Shown in pieces: positions 8,346 through 17,370 of a stretch of 64,000 bases of DNA. The stretch spans positions 3,038,001 through 3,102,000 of the forward strand of contig OY729512.2 of assembly GCA_963422445.2 (NCBI GenBank), in the 5' to 3' direction. Made by a program: the position numbers and the translations under genes. Each line of letters opens with the position of its first letter. The first letter of the stretch is position 1. Origin of the DNA: G963422445 sp963422445. GTDB lineage: Bacteria; Pseudomonadota; Alphaproteobacteria; Thalassobaculales; Thalassobaculaceae. The notes below the pieces were generated by a model. That model saw only the letters and a program-made list of their open reading frames with translations, was not told the origin of the DNA and did no database searches.

Positions 8346-9538
8346 GGGATTATATCGAATAGTCACATCCGGGGTTGATAAAGCGGACATCTGGGTCTAT
8401 ATTACAATTCCATTTCAAGGAATTGAACGATCACCCGCAAGGCACCGGGCAAGGTACACCGCAAGGGTTTGACACTGCTACAGGTCGCCGACATGTTCCC
8501 GGACGAAGATCCCGCAAAGGCGTGGCTCGCCGCTCTACGGTGGCCCGATGGCCCCTACTGCCCACATTGTGGCAGCGTCAACGTTCAGTCGAACATCAAA
8601 CACAAGTCCATGACGCACCGCTGTCGGGATTGCCCGAACAAGCGCATGTTCTCGGTCAAGACGGGAACGGTCATGGAAAGCTCGAACCTCACATATCGCG
8701 TGTGGGTCGTCGGCACCGACCTCTTTACGACGAACATCCAGGGCATATCCTCCATGCGGCGGCCAGAAAGCCGCTTGGTTCATGCTGCCTCGTCTGCGCA
8801 AGACATTCGCAGCCGAGGCCGGGCCTTTCGCCGGCCCCGTTGAATATCAGGGAAACGTCGTGACCTTGAGCGCGCAGGACAGCGCCCTGCTGATCGAAAA
8901 TGCGGCTTTGCGAACACAGGAGAAACAGGCTTTTACATCCGGTCGCTGGACGATCAGGGTCTGATGATTGCGGATTGCTCGCGCGACAACAGGATCCTGC
9001 AAGCTCGCCTCATCATTGACGGATAGTGCCATCTTGACGGGCTACACTGACCGCATCAGTGCTGAACCAACTTCGGAGCTGATGCATGATCGATAGCAAG
9101 AAGTGTCCTATCCCGCGAGATCGCCTTGCCGCCCACCGCGCACCAGCCCCGAAAGGCCGAACACGAAAAGGACCACGACATGCCCGGCGCAAGCCGTGAA
9201 ACTGTGCGCCAGGCGTTCATGCGGCCCCTCACTGTGTGGCGGCGTGCCTCGAATGCAGCAACTGTAAAACCTCAGTGACCGTCTCGCTTGATAGCGACAA
9301 TGGCGCTCTCCCGAGCGCCGGTGCCGGAATGGTGCCGAGCCCTTGCGAACATCTCTCCCGGAAAGAGGCAGTCCCCGCCTATCCGCCAAGCCTGGGAAGC
9401 GACCTCGAGCCGGATATCAGGCTGTTGTATTCAGCGGGGAGCCCGACGGAGCGGGAACCCGAGAAATCGCATAGGGAAGTTGGGCGCGGGACCGGGCCTT
9501 GCGTCAACCCCTAAATGTGACTATTCGATATAATCCCC
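8346..9538 (+). mobile_element. Decayed IS1595-family element
   Basis: Inverted repeats of about 33 bp (from GGGATTATATCGAATAGTC at 8346; reverse complement ending about 9538) enclose the N-terminal part of an IS1595 transposase and about 650 bp of unrecognised sequence. No clean 8-bp target duplication is visible. The region 8860-9500 has only short frames; it may be passenger DNA or deleted transposase. Confidence 0.6.
8469..8850 (+). pseudogene. IS1595-family transposase, N-terminal remnant
   Basis: Starts with a zinc-ribbon (CPHCGS ... CRDC) and continues KTGTVMESS and TNIQGISSM, the usual N-terminal half of IS1595 transposases. Near 8750 the frame shifts; the neighbouring frame gives KTFAAEAGPFAGPVE, which normally precedes the VDETYIGGK catalytic motif. 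After that the sequence departs from the family, so the catalytic DDE domain is deleted. Confidence 0.7.
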
Positions 9539-9554
9539 TTTATTTTTGTTGTTT

Positions 9555-11018
9555 GAACCTCTTGCAAAATTCCTGCTCCCAAGGTCCGGTGAGCCCGGAT
9601 CGGTCGGTTGATCCCGGTCACCTCTGCGCCTGGAGGTTGAAATCCGTGGATTCGCGGCGTCTCATCGGAGACGATGAGACCGAACAGGGACCTTGGCGGA
9701 CATCGGGACACGCCTCTCCGGGCCACTCTCTTCGAGAGGGCCGCGAAGGGTCGGCATGCGTTGTCGGAGCCGCGCTATGGGGCGGCGAGACGTATCAACT
9801 GGTCAGCCGCCAGGGCCAGGATGCCGACCATGAGATGGCAGGCGACCCTGGAATGTCCACGGACGCGGACATGGCGCCCGCCAAACTCATCCTTGAGGCG
9901 GGCGTTGGTCCTTTCGACACCGGACCGGATCCGGAACCGCACATTCTCGGGATCGACATGGCCTACTGCACGCCGGGCCCGGGCTTCCCGGTCTCGCTCC
10001 TCCTTGAGGTCCTTGTCCCGGCGCGGATTGACATCGATGATCGGACCATGGCCAAGCCGTTCGCTCATCTGGTAGATCTCCCTGGCATCATAGGCCGCGT
10101 CCATGAGATCGTAGAGATTGGTCACACGCGCGGCGGTCATTATCGCCAGCGGGATCGCGACCGGGCTGTCATGGACGGATGCCGAGGTGAGAACGGTCCT
10201 CAGCGGCACCCCGCAGTCTGCTGTGTCGATATGCAGCTGTAACCACGCCAGGACTCCAGGACCCCCTTGGCGTTCTTCTTTGCCCCGTGATCGTAAACCT
10301 TCGGCAGGTCGTCGAGCATCTCATCGAGATCCATCCCGTTCGCTTGCCGTTCAAGACGCCCAGGCTGTTTCGTCCTCTCCTCGCCCTTGCGGGGCCGGCC
10401 GCGCTTGTGTTTCGGCGTCTCGGCCTTCGGCTTCGGGGCCGGCGTCTCCCGAGCCTCGATGGCCGTCGAGTCCCAAGACACGTGACCGATGAGCCCGCAC
10501 CCAGCACTTCTTCAACCAGAGCCTCGTGCATCCTCCGCCCGCGAAAACGTCGCTTCACGCGGGATTTCCGCGACACGCGACCAGCCGCACAGTCGGCGCA
10601 ACGTCGGGTCCACCTTGAGCCTGTCGATCAGGTGGCGGGTCGTCGGCAGATCCCACACCGCCTTGGCGATGAAGCCACGGGCCAGCGCCCGGCGATCCTC
10701 CCGGGGCCGACCCGGACCGGTCCACACCTCATCGACGAAGCCCTCCACCTTGACGAGATCAAGAGCTGTCACGAAACGCTTGTGCGTCTCGAGGAGAGGA
10801 CCGACCGCCTCGGCCAACGCAGGGAAAAGGTCCCCTTGAAATCGGCGCCAGAGATCGGATAGGGTCGAGCCAAGGGTCATCGGGGTCACCTCCTCGGTAT
10901 CTTGTTGTTGTGGAAACACAACATACCACGAGGTGGCCCCGAAACCCAGGCCCTCGACAACAAAATCAGCCTCGACAAGGCAAAAAACCGGTCGGGCCGG
11001 CAATTTTGCAAGAAGCTC
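9555..11018 (-). mobile_element. DDE-type IS, copy B (degenerate)
   Basis: Same family as 6687-8178, in opposite orientation. Left end GAACCTCTTGCAAAATTCC at 9555, right end AATTTTGCAAGAAGCTC ending 11018. No exact target duplication is seen (GTTT versus GTGT), consistent with later change. On the right it has entered the terminal region of the IS630 element at 11019-12136. Confidence 0.85.
9775..10880 (-). pseudogene. DDE transposase, copy B, frameshifted and deleted
   Basis: The N-terminal part (from ATG at 10880) reads normally to ATFSRA and then a deletion of about 15 codons plus frame change follows. A middle part lies in another frame (10200-10481, with MSWDSTAIEA) and the C-terminal part in a third (9775-10209). 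Not functional. Confidence 0.85.
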
Positions 11019-12136
11019 GTGTTCTTCTGATTTGTCGATCCTGGAGATCTGAAAGATGCGCCCTGGTGTTTCATTCACGCTCACTTCAGGCGACCGGCAT
11101 CGCCTTGAAACGGTTGTCCCGGACCCGAAGAGCCCGCAGAAGCACGTCTGGCGGGCGCGCATCGTTCTTCTGAGCGACGACGGGCTCGGCAGGATGGCCA
11201 TCATGAGAGAGACCGGCAAGGTGAAGAACAGTGTCTGGCGCTGGCAGGACCGCTTCTATGGAAGACGGTGTGGACGGACTTCTGCGGGACAAGACGCGTC
11301 CGCCGGGCAAGACGCCTCTGGTTCCTGAGCCAGAGGCGAAGATCGTAGAGTTGACCCACACCTCACCGCCTCACGCGGCGGCCCACTGGACGCTGCGGGC
11401 GACGGCGAAGGCTGCGGGAGTTGCTGCTTCGAGGGTCTGGGCGGTCTGGCAGGCGCATGGCCTGATGCCGCATCGCTGGTGGCCGTTCAAGCTTTCGAAC
11501 GATACCGCCTGCCTCGAGACGCTGACCGACATCGTCGGCCTCTCCGTTGCCCCGCCGTCTCACGCGGTCGTGCTGTCGATCCATGGCACGTCGCAAATTC
11601 AGGCACTTGACCGCATACAGCCCGGCCTACCGCTGAAGAAAGGCCGCGGCGCCACCATGACACATGATTCCAGGCGCAACGGCACGACGACGCTGTTTGC
11701 CGCCCTGACCGTGCTCGACGGCACGGTCATCGGCCAGCACGCCAGTCGGCATCACCACCAGGAGTTCCTGAGATTCCTCAACCGCATCGCGCGCACGATA
11801 CCCGCCGGCGTCCCGGTCCATGCCATCCTCGACAACGACGCCACTCACAAGCACAAGGACGTCCAGGTCTGGCTCGCACGCCATCCGCGCTGGACCTTCC
11901 ACGTCACCCCCACCTCGAGCGCGTGGCTGAACGCGGTCGAAGGCGTCTTCGCCAAGCTGACACGACGCCGTCTCAAATACGGCGTCTTCCGCTCCGTACG
12001 CGAACTCCAGGACGCCATCCGTCGCGTCATCGACGAACACAACACCACCGAAGCCAAGCCCTTCGTCTGGACCGCCGATCCCGATACCATCATCGCCGCA
12101 AGAAAAAGAGGGTCCCAAGCATTGAAATCAATCCAT
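11019..12136 (+). mobile_element. IS630-family element (second type), left end replaced
   Basis: The right end reads ATTGAAATCAATCCAT before TA at 12137-12138, the inverse of the left end seen in the sister copy at 55659. The sister's first about 40 bp are missing here, cut off where copy B of the other IS begins. Transposase frames occupy nearly all of it. Confidence 0.75.
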
Positions 12137-12139
12137 TAG
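11056..12139 (+). pseudogene. IS630-family transposase, frameshifted, catalytic Asp lost
   Basis: The first frame (11056 onward) has the HTH region through VWRWQDRFYGRR; the rest is in the frame starting MEDGVDGLLRDKTRPPG. The same shift occurs in the copy at 55728, so it predates duplication or is a programmed slip. In the DDE domain the usual VDEKSQ motif reads IHGTSQ, so the first catalytic Asp is missing, while DNDATHKH and SAWLNAVEG keep the second Asp and the Glu. An inactive relic is the likely reading. Confidence 0.8.
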
Positions 12140-12146
12140 CAGGGTG

Positions 12147-13110
12147 TCAATAATCGACCACCTGGACGTCCGACTCAAGACTCTCCAGGACGGTCCAGTT
12201 GTCCCGCGCGGCGTTGGCGGCCATCAGACTGTCCGGACGCAGGGTGCGGATATGCGCCACTTCGGCTGCGAGCTGCGCTTTCAGATCACCCTTGCCAGCC
12301 TCCGGCATGTGGCCGAAATACAGCATCTTCAATTGATAACCGTCGCTGTCGTAAAACCCGACCGTGCCACAGCACGCATCCCGCCAGGTCGTGTCTGGAT
12401 GCGACCGGGCCCACGGCTAAAGTGGTACCATGATGCCGTCCGGCGACACCGTTACGCTCCGCATCGCCGCCGGAATGCCCTCCTCGGCCCGGAGACTGGA
12501 CAGAACCGGCGCGCGGATCGACTCTCAAGTCTCATGAACCCTACCATCAGACGCTGAAGCATGCTGACAGACGGTCTCATGCCGCCAACTCTCTCAAAGA
12601 TATTGACACAGTCGCACGGCGTGCATTGTCCCATCATGAAAGATCCGATCTCCGCCGCCGGACCGGTCGGATAATCCGTCACAAGACCCAGGCTTTCATC
12701 AACCGGACCAAGCGATGTCGACACGCCTGAACAGCGATAGCGCGGTCGCAGATACGAGACTGGACCCAGGGGCGACATGATCGTGTTTCGGGTTGGAGCA
12801 ACACGTCGATAACCCTGACCGTCCCGCTCAAGGGTGTCAGGATCAGCAGGACGATCATCGATCGCCTTGGCCAGAACGCGGCAGCCCACATCATTCAATA
12901 TTCAATGTCGTTCTGAGTTGTGTTTCCAAAGCCGCGAAACTTCAGGGAATACCGCTGGCCTTCGACGGCTCCCGGCACAGGGTCGAAATCTGGGCCAAAA
13001 CAAGCTTGACATCCGGCGTGGGCGCGTCATCGGACAACGGGTTGGACGCGGCGGACGGTACAGCGATACTGGAATCGGGACGCTCCTGATCCAGTGTATC
13101 GATGCCAGAT
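12147..13110 (-). pseudogene. ISKra4-family transposase remnant
   Basis: Reading from high to low coordinates, the pieces are VLAQISTLCREPSKASGIP, VGCRVLAKAIDD, then IMSPLGPVSYLRPRYR, PAAEIGSFMMGQCTP and finally LYFGHMPEAGKGDLKAQLAAE. I recognise these as ISKra4-type transposase segments in the usual order. At least four stops or shifts interrupt them and the C-terminal catalytic part is missing where the IS630 element ends. No terminal repeats were found. The stretch 13111-13293 holds nothing recognisable. Confidence 0.6.
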
Positions 13111-13293
13111 CATGCCACAGTTTGTGGGTTGGAGTATCCCCTGATCTCACATCAACGCCGCAGGCGGCATCGGCACCGCGACAGAGCATCGGATTTCGCA
13201 GAAAATTATCGCATCACGACGCGATCTGGAAATCCTTGACTCATTGATAATACACAACTATCTGTTAGCCATGCCAGAACAACACCCTCATAA

Positions 13294-15454
13294 CCCAAGT
13301 TGGCACTTTTCACGTTTGTCCGGCGCTGATTTGGCCAGATTCTTCCAGTTTACACACCAGAGATAGCGTTGGGGCGAAGGGCGTGCCTTGACATTTGCGA
13401 TTTCCGTCTTGAACCCTCTTTGTAGTGCCAGAAAATGGTAGATTGATAAGAATTTCCCTTGACCCCACCACCAAAGCCGACATATCTGGACACGCCACTA
13501 CCAAAGCGCGCCGGGCGACATGTTCATCAGGGCAACCAAGACCCACACCACCGACGGCAAGCCCGTCCGCAGTCATCGCCTCGTGCTCTCGCAGCGCATC
13601 GGCGACAAGGTCAGGCAGCGCACGCTCCTCAACCTCGGCACCGACGATCCGGTGCCGAAGGAGAAATGGCGCGAAGTTGCTCAACGCGCCGAGGCGCTGC
13701 TCCACGGCCGCCCGCCGCTGCTCGCAGCCGCGCCGGACGTGCAGGCCGCAGCCGAAGACATCGTCGCCAGGCTCAGGGCCAGGGGGTTCCGCGTCGAGGC
13801 GATGCAGGAAGAGGCGCGCAAGCCCGAAGCCGCCACCGTCGCCCTCGATACCCTGGAGCACGAGACCCCGCGCACGGTCGGCTGCGAGCGCCTGTGCCTC
13901 AAGGCCCTCGACGATCTCGGCTTCGCCGACATCCTCCACGACCTGGGCATCAAGGGCCGCGAAGGGCGCATCGCGAGCGCGCTGGTCGTCGCCAGGATGG
14001 TCCATCCCGCCAGCGAGCGTGAGACCAGCCGCTGGCTGCGCCGCGACAGTGCGACCGCCGAACTTCTCGACCTGGAGGGCGACCGCAAGGCACTGCGGCG
14101 CAAGACGCTCTACCGCATCGGCGACCTCCTCTGGCGCCACCGCGCCGCCATCCAGCGGGAGCTGTTCAACCGTGAGCGCTCGCTGCTCGACATCCCCGAC
14201 ACCATCGCCTTCTACGATCTCACCAACCTTCACTATCACGGCCACACGCACGGCGAGCGTCCCCGCTTCGGGCGCTCCAAGCAGAAGCGCGACGACTGTC
14301 CGCTGATCACGCTGGCGCTGGCGCTCGACGGTGCAGGCTTCCCGCGCAGTTGCGAGATCCTGCCGGGCAACGTGAGCGAGCCGGGCAGGCTGGAGGACGC
14401 GCTGGTCAGGCTCGAGGCGGTGTGCGGCGGCACGGCGCCCAAGCCCATGGTGGTCATGGACGCGGGCATCGCCACCGAGGAGAACATCGCGTGGCTGGGC
14501 GAGCCGGGCTACGACTGGATCGCGGTCAGCCGGGGAGGCAAACCGCCGCCGCCCGAGGGCGGACCCGAGGCGCTGCTGATCACCAGCGCGCACCACGAGG
14601 TGCGCGCCTGGCGCCTCGCAAGCGAGGACGGCGCGGCGCGGCTCTCTGTCGTCAGCGAGGGCAAGAAGAAGGCCGAGACCTCGATCCTCGGCCTGAGGAG
14701 GAACCGCTTCGAGGCGGCGCTGGAAAGGCTCCACAGCGGCCTCCCGGTCAAGGGCCGCCTCAAGCGCTACGACAAGGTGCTGGAGAGCGTGGGCCGCCTC
14801 AAGCAGCGCGTCTCCGCAGTTGCCAGGCCCTACGAGATCACTGTCGAGAAGGCGAAAACCGGCCCCAATGCGAGCGCTGTGCGCTTCAAGCGCAGGCCCC
14901 AATACGACGAGGCCGACGAGGGCGCGGGCGCCTATGTGTTGCGCACCAGCCACGTCGACTGGGACATCGAGGCGGTCCTTCGGTCGTACTGGCGGATCAC
15001 GGATATCGAGGCGACATTCAAGAGCCTGAAATCCGAGCTCGGCCTGCGCCCGATCTGGCACCAGCTCGACCGGCGCATCGCGGCTCATCTGCGGATCGCC
15101 GTGCTGGCCTACCACGCCGTGCATCTGATCCGCACCCGGCTGGCCGCGCGGGACATCCACAAGTGCTGGACATCGATCCGCGAGAGCCATGCGGACCTGG
15201 GTGCAGATCACCACGCGCCTGCGCCAGACCGACGGCACGCTGATCGTCAACCGCCAGGACACGCGCCCGCCCGCCGAGGGTGCCGACATCTCCTCGGCGG
15301 CGGGCGTGGAACCCGCCATCCACCGCAGGAGGACCCGCCTGACGAGCTGACAGAATCTCACAAAATGTGGGGCCATGTTGGAATCGGCCAAGAGAAATAT
15401 CGCGTCAACTCAACACGATAAAGGGCTTGAGAAGCGGAAAAGTGCCAACTTGGG
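13294..15454 (+). mobile_element. IS1634-type (IS4 clan) element
   Basis: A 2161-bp element with perfect 18-bp inverted ends (CCCAAGTTGGCACTTTTC at 13294; its reverse complement ending 15454). Direct repeats ATAA at 13290-13293 and 15455-15458 mark the insertion. Confidence 0.9.
13520..15421 (+). CDS. IS1634-family transposase
   Basis: A 633-codon frame. Family features: N-terminal SHRLVLSQRIGDKVRQRTL, first Asp in IAFYDLTNLHYHG, second Asp in MVVMDAGIATEEN, and Glu in YWRITDIEATFKSLKSELGLRP near residue 500, the region corresponding to the catalytic Glu. The last about 75 codons change frame at about 15190; the neighbouring frame gives the family-like ending MRTWVQITTRLRQTDGTLIV. The core is complete, so activity cannot be excluded, but the C-terminus is altered. 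Start chosen as the ATG before FIRATKTHTT. Confidence 0.85.
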   Translation: MFIRATKTHTTDGKPVRSHRLVLSQRIGDKVRQRTLLNLGTDDPVPKEKWREVAQRAEALLHGRPPLLAAAPDVQAAAEDIVARLRARGFRVEAMQEEARKPEAATVALDTLEHETPRTVGCERLCLKALDDLGFADILHDLGIKGREGRIASALVVARMVHPASERETSRWLRRDSATAELLDLEGDRKALRRKTLYRIGDLLWRHRAAIQRELFNRERSLLDIPDTIAFYDLTNLHYHGHTHGERPRFGRSKQKRDDCPLITLALALDGAGFPRSCEILPGNVSEPGRLEDALVRLEAVCGGTAPKPMVVMDAGIATEENIAWLGEPGYDWIAVSRGGKPPPPEGGPEALLITSAHHEVRAWRLASEDGAARLSVVSEGKKKAETSILGLRRNRFEAALERLHSGLPVKGRLKRYDKVLESVGRLKQRVSAVARPYEITVEKAKTGPNASAVRFKRRPQYDEADEGAGAYVLRTSHVDWDIEAVLRSYWRITDIEATFKSLKSELGLRPIWHQLDRRIAAHLRIAVLAYHAVHLIRTRLAARDIHKCWTSIRESHADLGADHHAPAPDRRHADRQPPGHAPARRGCRHLLGGGRGTRHPPQEDPPDELTESHKMWGHVGIGQEKYRVNSTR

Positions 15455-15494
15455 ATAAGACCTCCTGGATCGGTGACAAGGTCCACAGTGATGC

Positions 15495-15900
15495 GGCGGA
15501 TGGCAGAATTCCGATCAGCTGCAATCCCACTCGCGACGATGAACGCGGAGCGGATTGGCATCTGTTATGATCTGATGAACAGTGCGTATGATGCTCAAGA
15601 GATCCGCGCTGTCAGCCTGGGCCTCGATCAAGTGTCGATCATCGACATCAGCTCGCGCCGAGATGCTGTCCTCAAGGTGGAGCTGGCCCGGGAGGCATAA
15701 GCTCTCAACGCCATCGGACAGGTCATGCCGGAGCAGCGTCGCTATCGCGAATGGAGCACCGTCAAGCGTGTCAACGGTCGTCTTAAGGACGACTTCGGCA
15801 GTTGCCCGGTCCTTGTTTGCTGTCACCGCAAGGGGCTGTGTCATCTGATGTCGGGAGTCTTGCGTTCACCGCTGATCAATTGATGCGCGTGATCAACTGA
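15495..15900 (+). pseudogene. DDE transposase C-terminal relic
   Basis: Frame from about 15495: PLATMNAERIGICYDLMNSAYDA aligns with PLAMMTAGRVTNLYDLMDAAYDA of copies A-D, followed by SIIDISSRRDAVLK. A stop (TAA at about 15698) precedes STVKRVNGRLKDDFG, in which the catalytic Glu position (VERTNARLK in copy A) is Lys. Clearly inactive and older than the other copies. Confidence 0.65.
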
Positions 15901-15948
15901 TCACAGGTCCTTCTCTCCCAAATCCCGGCCCGAACACCTCGCAGCTAA

Positions 15949-17129
15949 GGATTGTCTGAACAAGTCGGTTTTGTCACAATTGGTTTCTTGGTGACGGAGT
16001 GGAATGCGAGCCATGGAGCAAGCGATGTTTGCGGAGCTGGAGCACGACCTGAAGACACGTCGGACGCGGCGCGAGGTCTTTCTCGAGACGATGGACGGGC
16101 TGGTTCCCTGGGAGCGGCTGGAGGCCCGCATCGAGCCGTTCTACCCGAAGGCCGGTCGCGGTCGGCGGCCTTATCCGCTGAGCGTGATGCTGCGGGTGCA
16201 CTGCGTGCAGCTGTTCTACAATCTGAGCGACCCTGGGATGGAGGACCTGCTTTACGAGGTGGAGTCGGTACGGCGGTTTGTGGGGCTGCGCCTCTCGGGT
16301 GCGCTGGCTGACGAGACGACGATCCTGCATTTCCGCCACTTGCTGGAGACGCACGGTCTGGGTGAGACGCTGTTCGAGGAGATCAACGCGCATCTGGCCT
16401 CGCTCGGACACCGCTTGAGCACGGGGACGATCGTGGACGCGAGTCTCATTGCCGCGCCGTCGTCGACGAAGAACCGCAAGGGCGAGCGGGACCCGGAGAT
16501 GCATCAGACGAAGAAGGGCAATCAGTGGCATTTCGGGATGAAGGCGCACATCGGGGTGGATGCGCAGTCGGGCTTGACGCACAGCGTGGAGACGACGCCG
16601 GCGACTGTCTCGGATGTGGCGACGGCGCACGCGCTGTTGCACGGGGGCGAGGAGCAGGTGTGGGGTGACGCGGGCTATCAGGGGGTGGACAAGCGCGCGG
16701 AGAACCGGGACACGGACGTGGACTGGGAGGTGGCGCTGAAGCCCGGCAAGCGCCGGGGGCTGGACAAGGCGGGCCCGGAGGCGGCGGAGAGGCGCAAGGC
16801 GTCGGTTCGGGCCAAGGTGGAACATCCGTTCCTGTATGTGAAGCGCCACTTCGGCTACGCGAAGGTGCGCTATCGGGGGCTGGCGAAGAACACGCAACGC
16901 ATCGCCGTGCTGCTCGGGTTCACCAATCTGCTCATCGCTGGGCGCGGCGCCACCGCCTGACGTGGGGGGAGTCCGTCCGCAACCGCCGCAAGGCGGCGGG
17001 GACAGTCGGCTCGGGCATCGAAATCCCCATTTCCTGGCACGACAACACGTCCCTGATGGGCTCTGGCGTTTCACCCACGGGCCACGACACCCGTATACCC
17101 GAAAAAAAACCGACTTGTTCAGACATTCC
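15949..17129 (+). mobile_element. IS5-family (IS5 group) element, copy 2, intact
   Basis: An 1181-bp element with ends GGATTGTCTGAACAAGTCGG (left) and an inverted right end, with target duplication CTAA at 15945-15948 and 17130-17133. Its transposase frame is uninterrupted, unlike the other two copies. It sits inside an older IS relic. Confidence 0.95.
16004..16960 (+). CDS. IS5 transposase (intact)
   Basis: A 318-residue DDE transposase closely matching the E. coli IS5 InsH pattern. It has the N-terminal DUF772 region (IEPFYPKAGRGRRPYPLSVML, about residues 42-62), Asp in GTIVDASLIAAPSSTKN, Asp in WGDAGYQG and Glu in RAKVEHPFLYVKRHFGYAKV. All three catalytic positions are present. It is the only open copy of three and could mobilise the two frameshifted copies in trans. 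Start ATG at 16004 is followed by a possible alternative ATG three codons later. Confidence 0.92.
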   Translation: MRAMEQAMFAELEHDLKTRRTRREVFLETMDGLVPWERLEARIEPFYPKAGRGRRPYPLSVMLRVHCVQLFYNLSDPGMEDLLYEVESVRRFVGLRLSGALADETTILHFRHLLETHGLGETLFEEINAHLASLGHRLSTGTIVDASLIAAPSSTKNRKGERDPEMHQTKKGNQWHFGMKAHIGVDAQSGLTHSVETTPATVSDVATAHALLHGGEEQVWGDAGYQGVDKRAENRDTDVDWEVALKPGKRRGLDKAGPEAAERRKASVRAKVEHPFLYVKRHFGYAKVRYRGLAKNTQRIAVLLGFTNLLIAGRGATA

Positions 17130-17370
17130 CTAAAGGGCTGCAGGGCTGCAGTGACCTGAGCGCTGGACGGTGGCGGTGACTGACGCCCGGATGATTTGAA
17201 TCCTATCCCATCAATAATGAATCGGTGCGGCAATGATGACATTCGATCAAGCGCAGTTCCAATGCTCATCAATTGTTCGTATAAGTCGCAATCAGGCGAC
17301 GACGACACGATCCTATCGGATCTTTTTGTAAGAGGCTCAATATCCAGGCATTTGATGGTGGAACGCGTGG

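Larger units (their letters stand above)
15455..17338 (+). mobile_element. Diverged relic of the copy A-D IS family, interrupted by IS5 copy 2
   Basis: 15495-15900 resembles the C-terminal 130 residues of the copy A-D transposase but at much lower identity. After the IS5 insertion, the non-coding tail ends at 17338 with TTTTGTAAGAGGCTC, close to the right end of copies A-D. The distance from coding end to terminus without IS5 (about 240 bp) equals that in copy A. The 5' part was lost to the IS1634 element. 17134-17338 contains nothing else. Confidence 0.55.

Noticed and set aside
6687..11018. Composite transposon formed by inverse copies A and B
   Set aside because: The outer flanks do not share a target duplication; copy A has its own AACC duplication and copy B is degenerate.
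13840..14100. CRISPR or tandem repeat array
   Set aside because: No regular repeats with spacers were seen anywhere in the window; repeated words are due to IS copies.
13310..15391. A 693-codon minus-strand frame
   Set aside because: It is the antisense of the IS1634 transposase, kept open by high GC codon bias.
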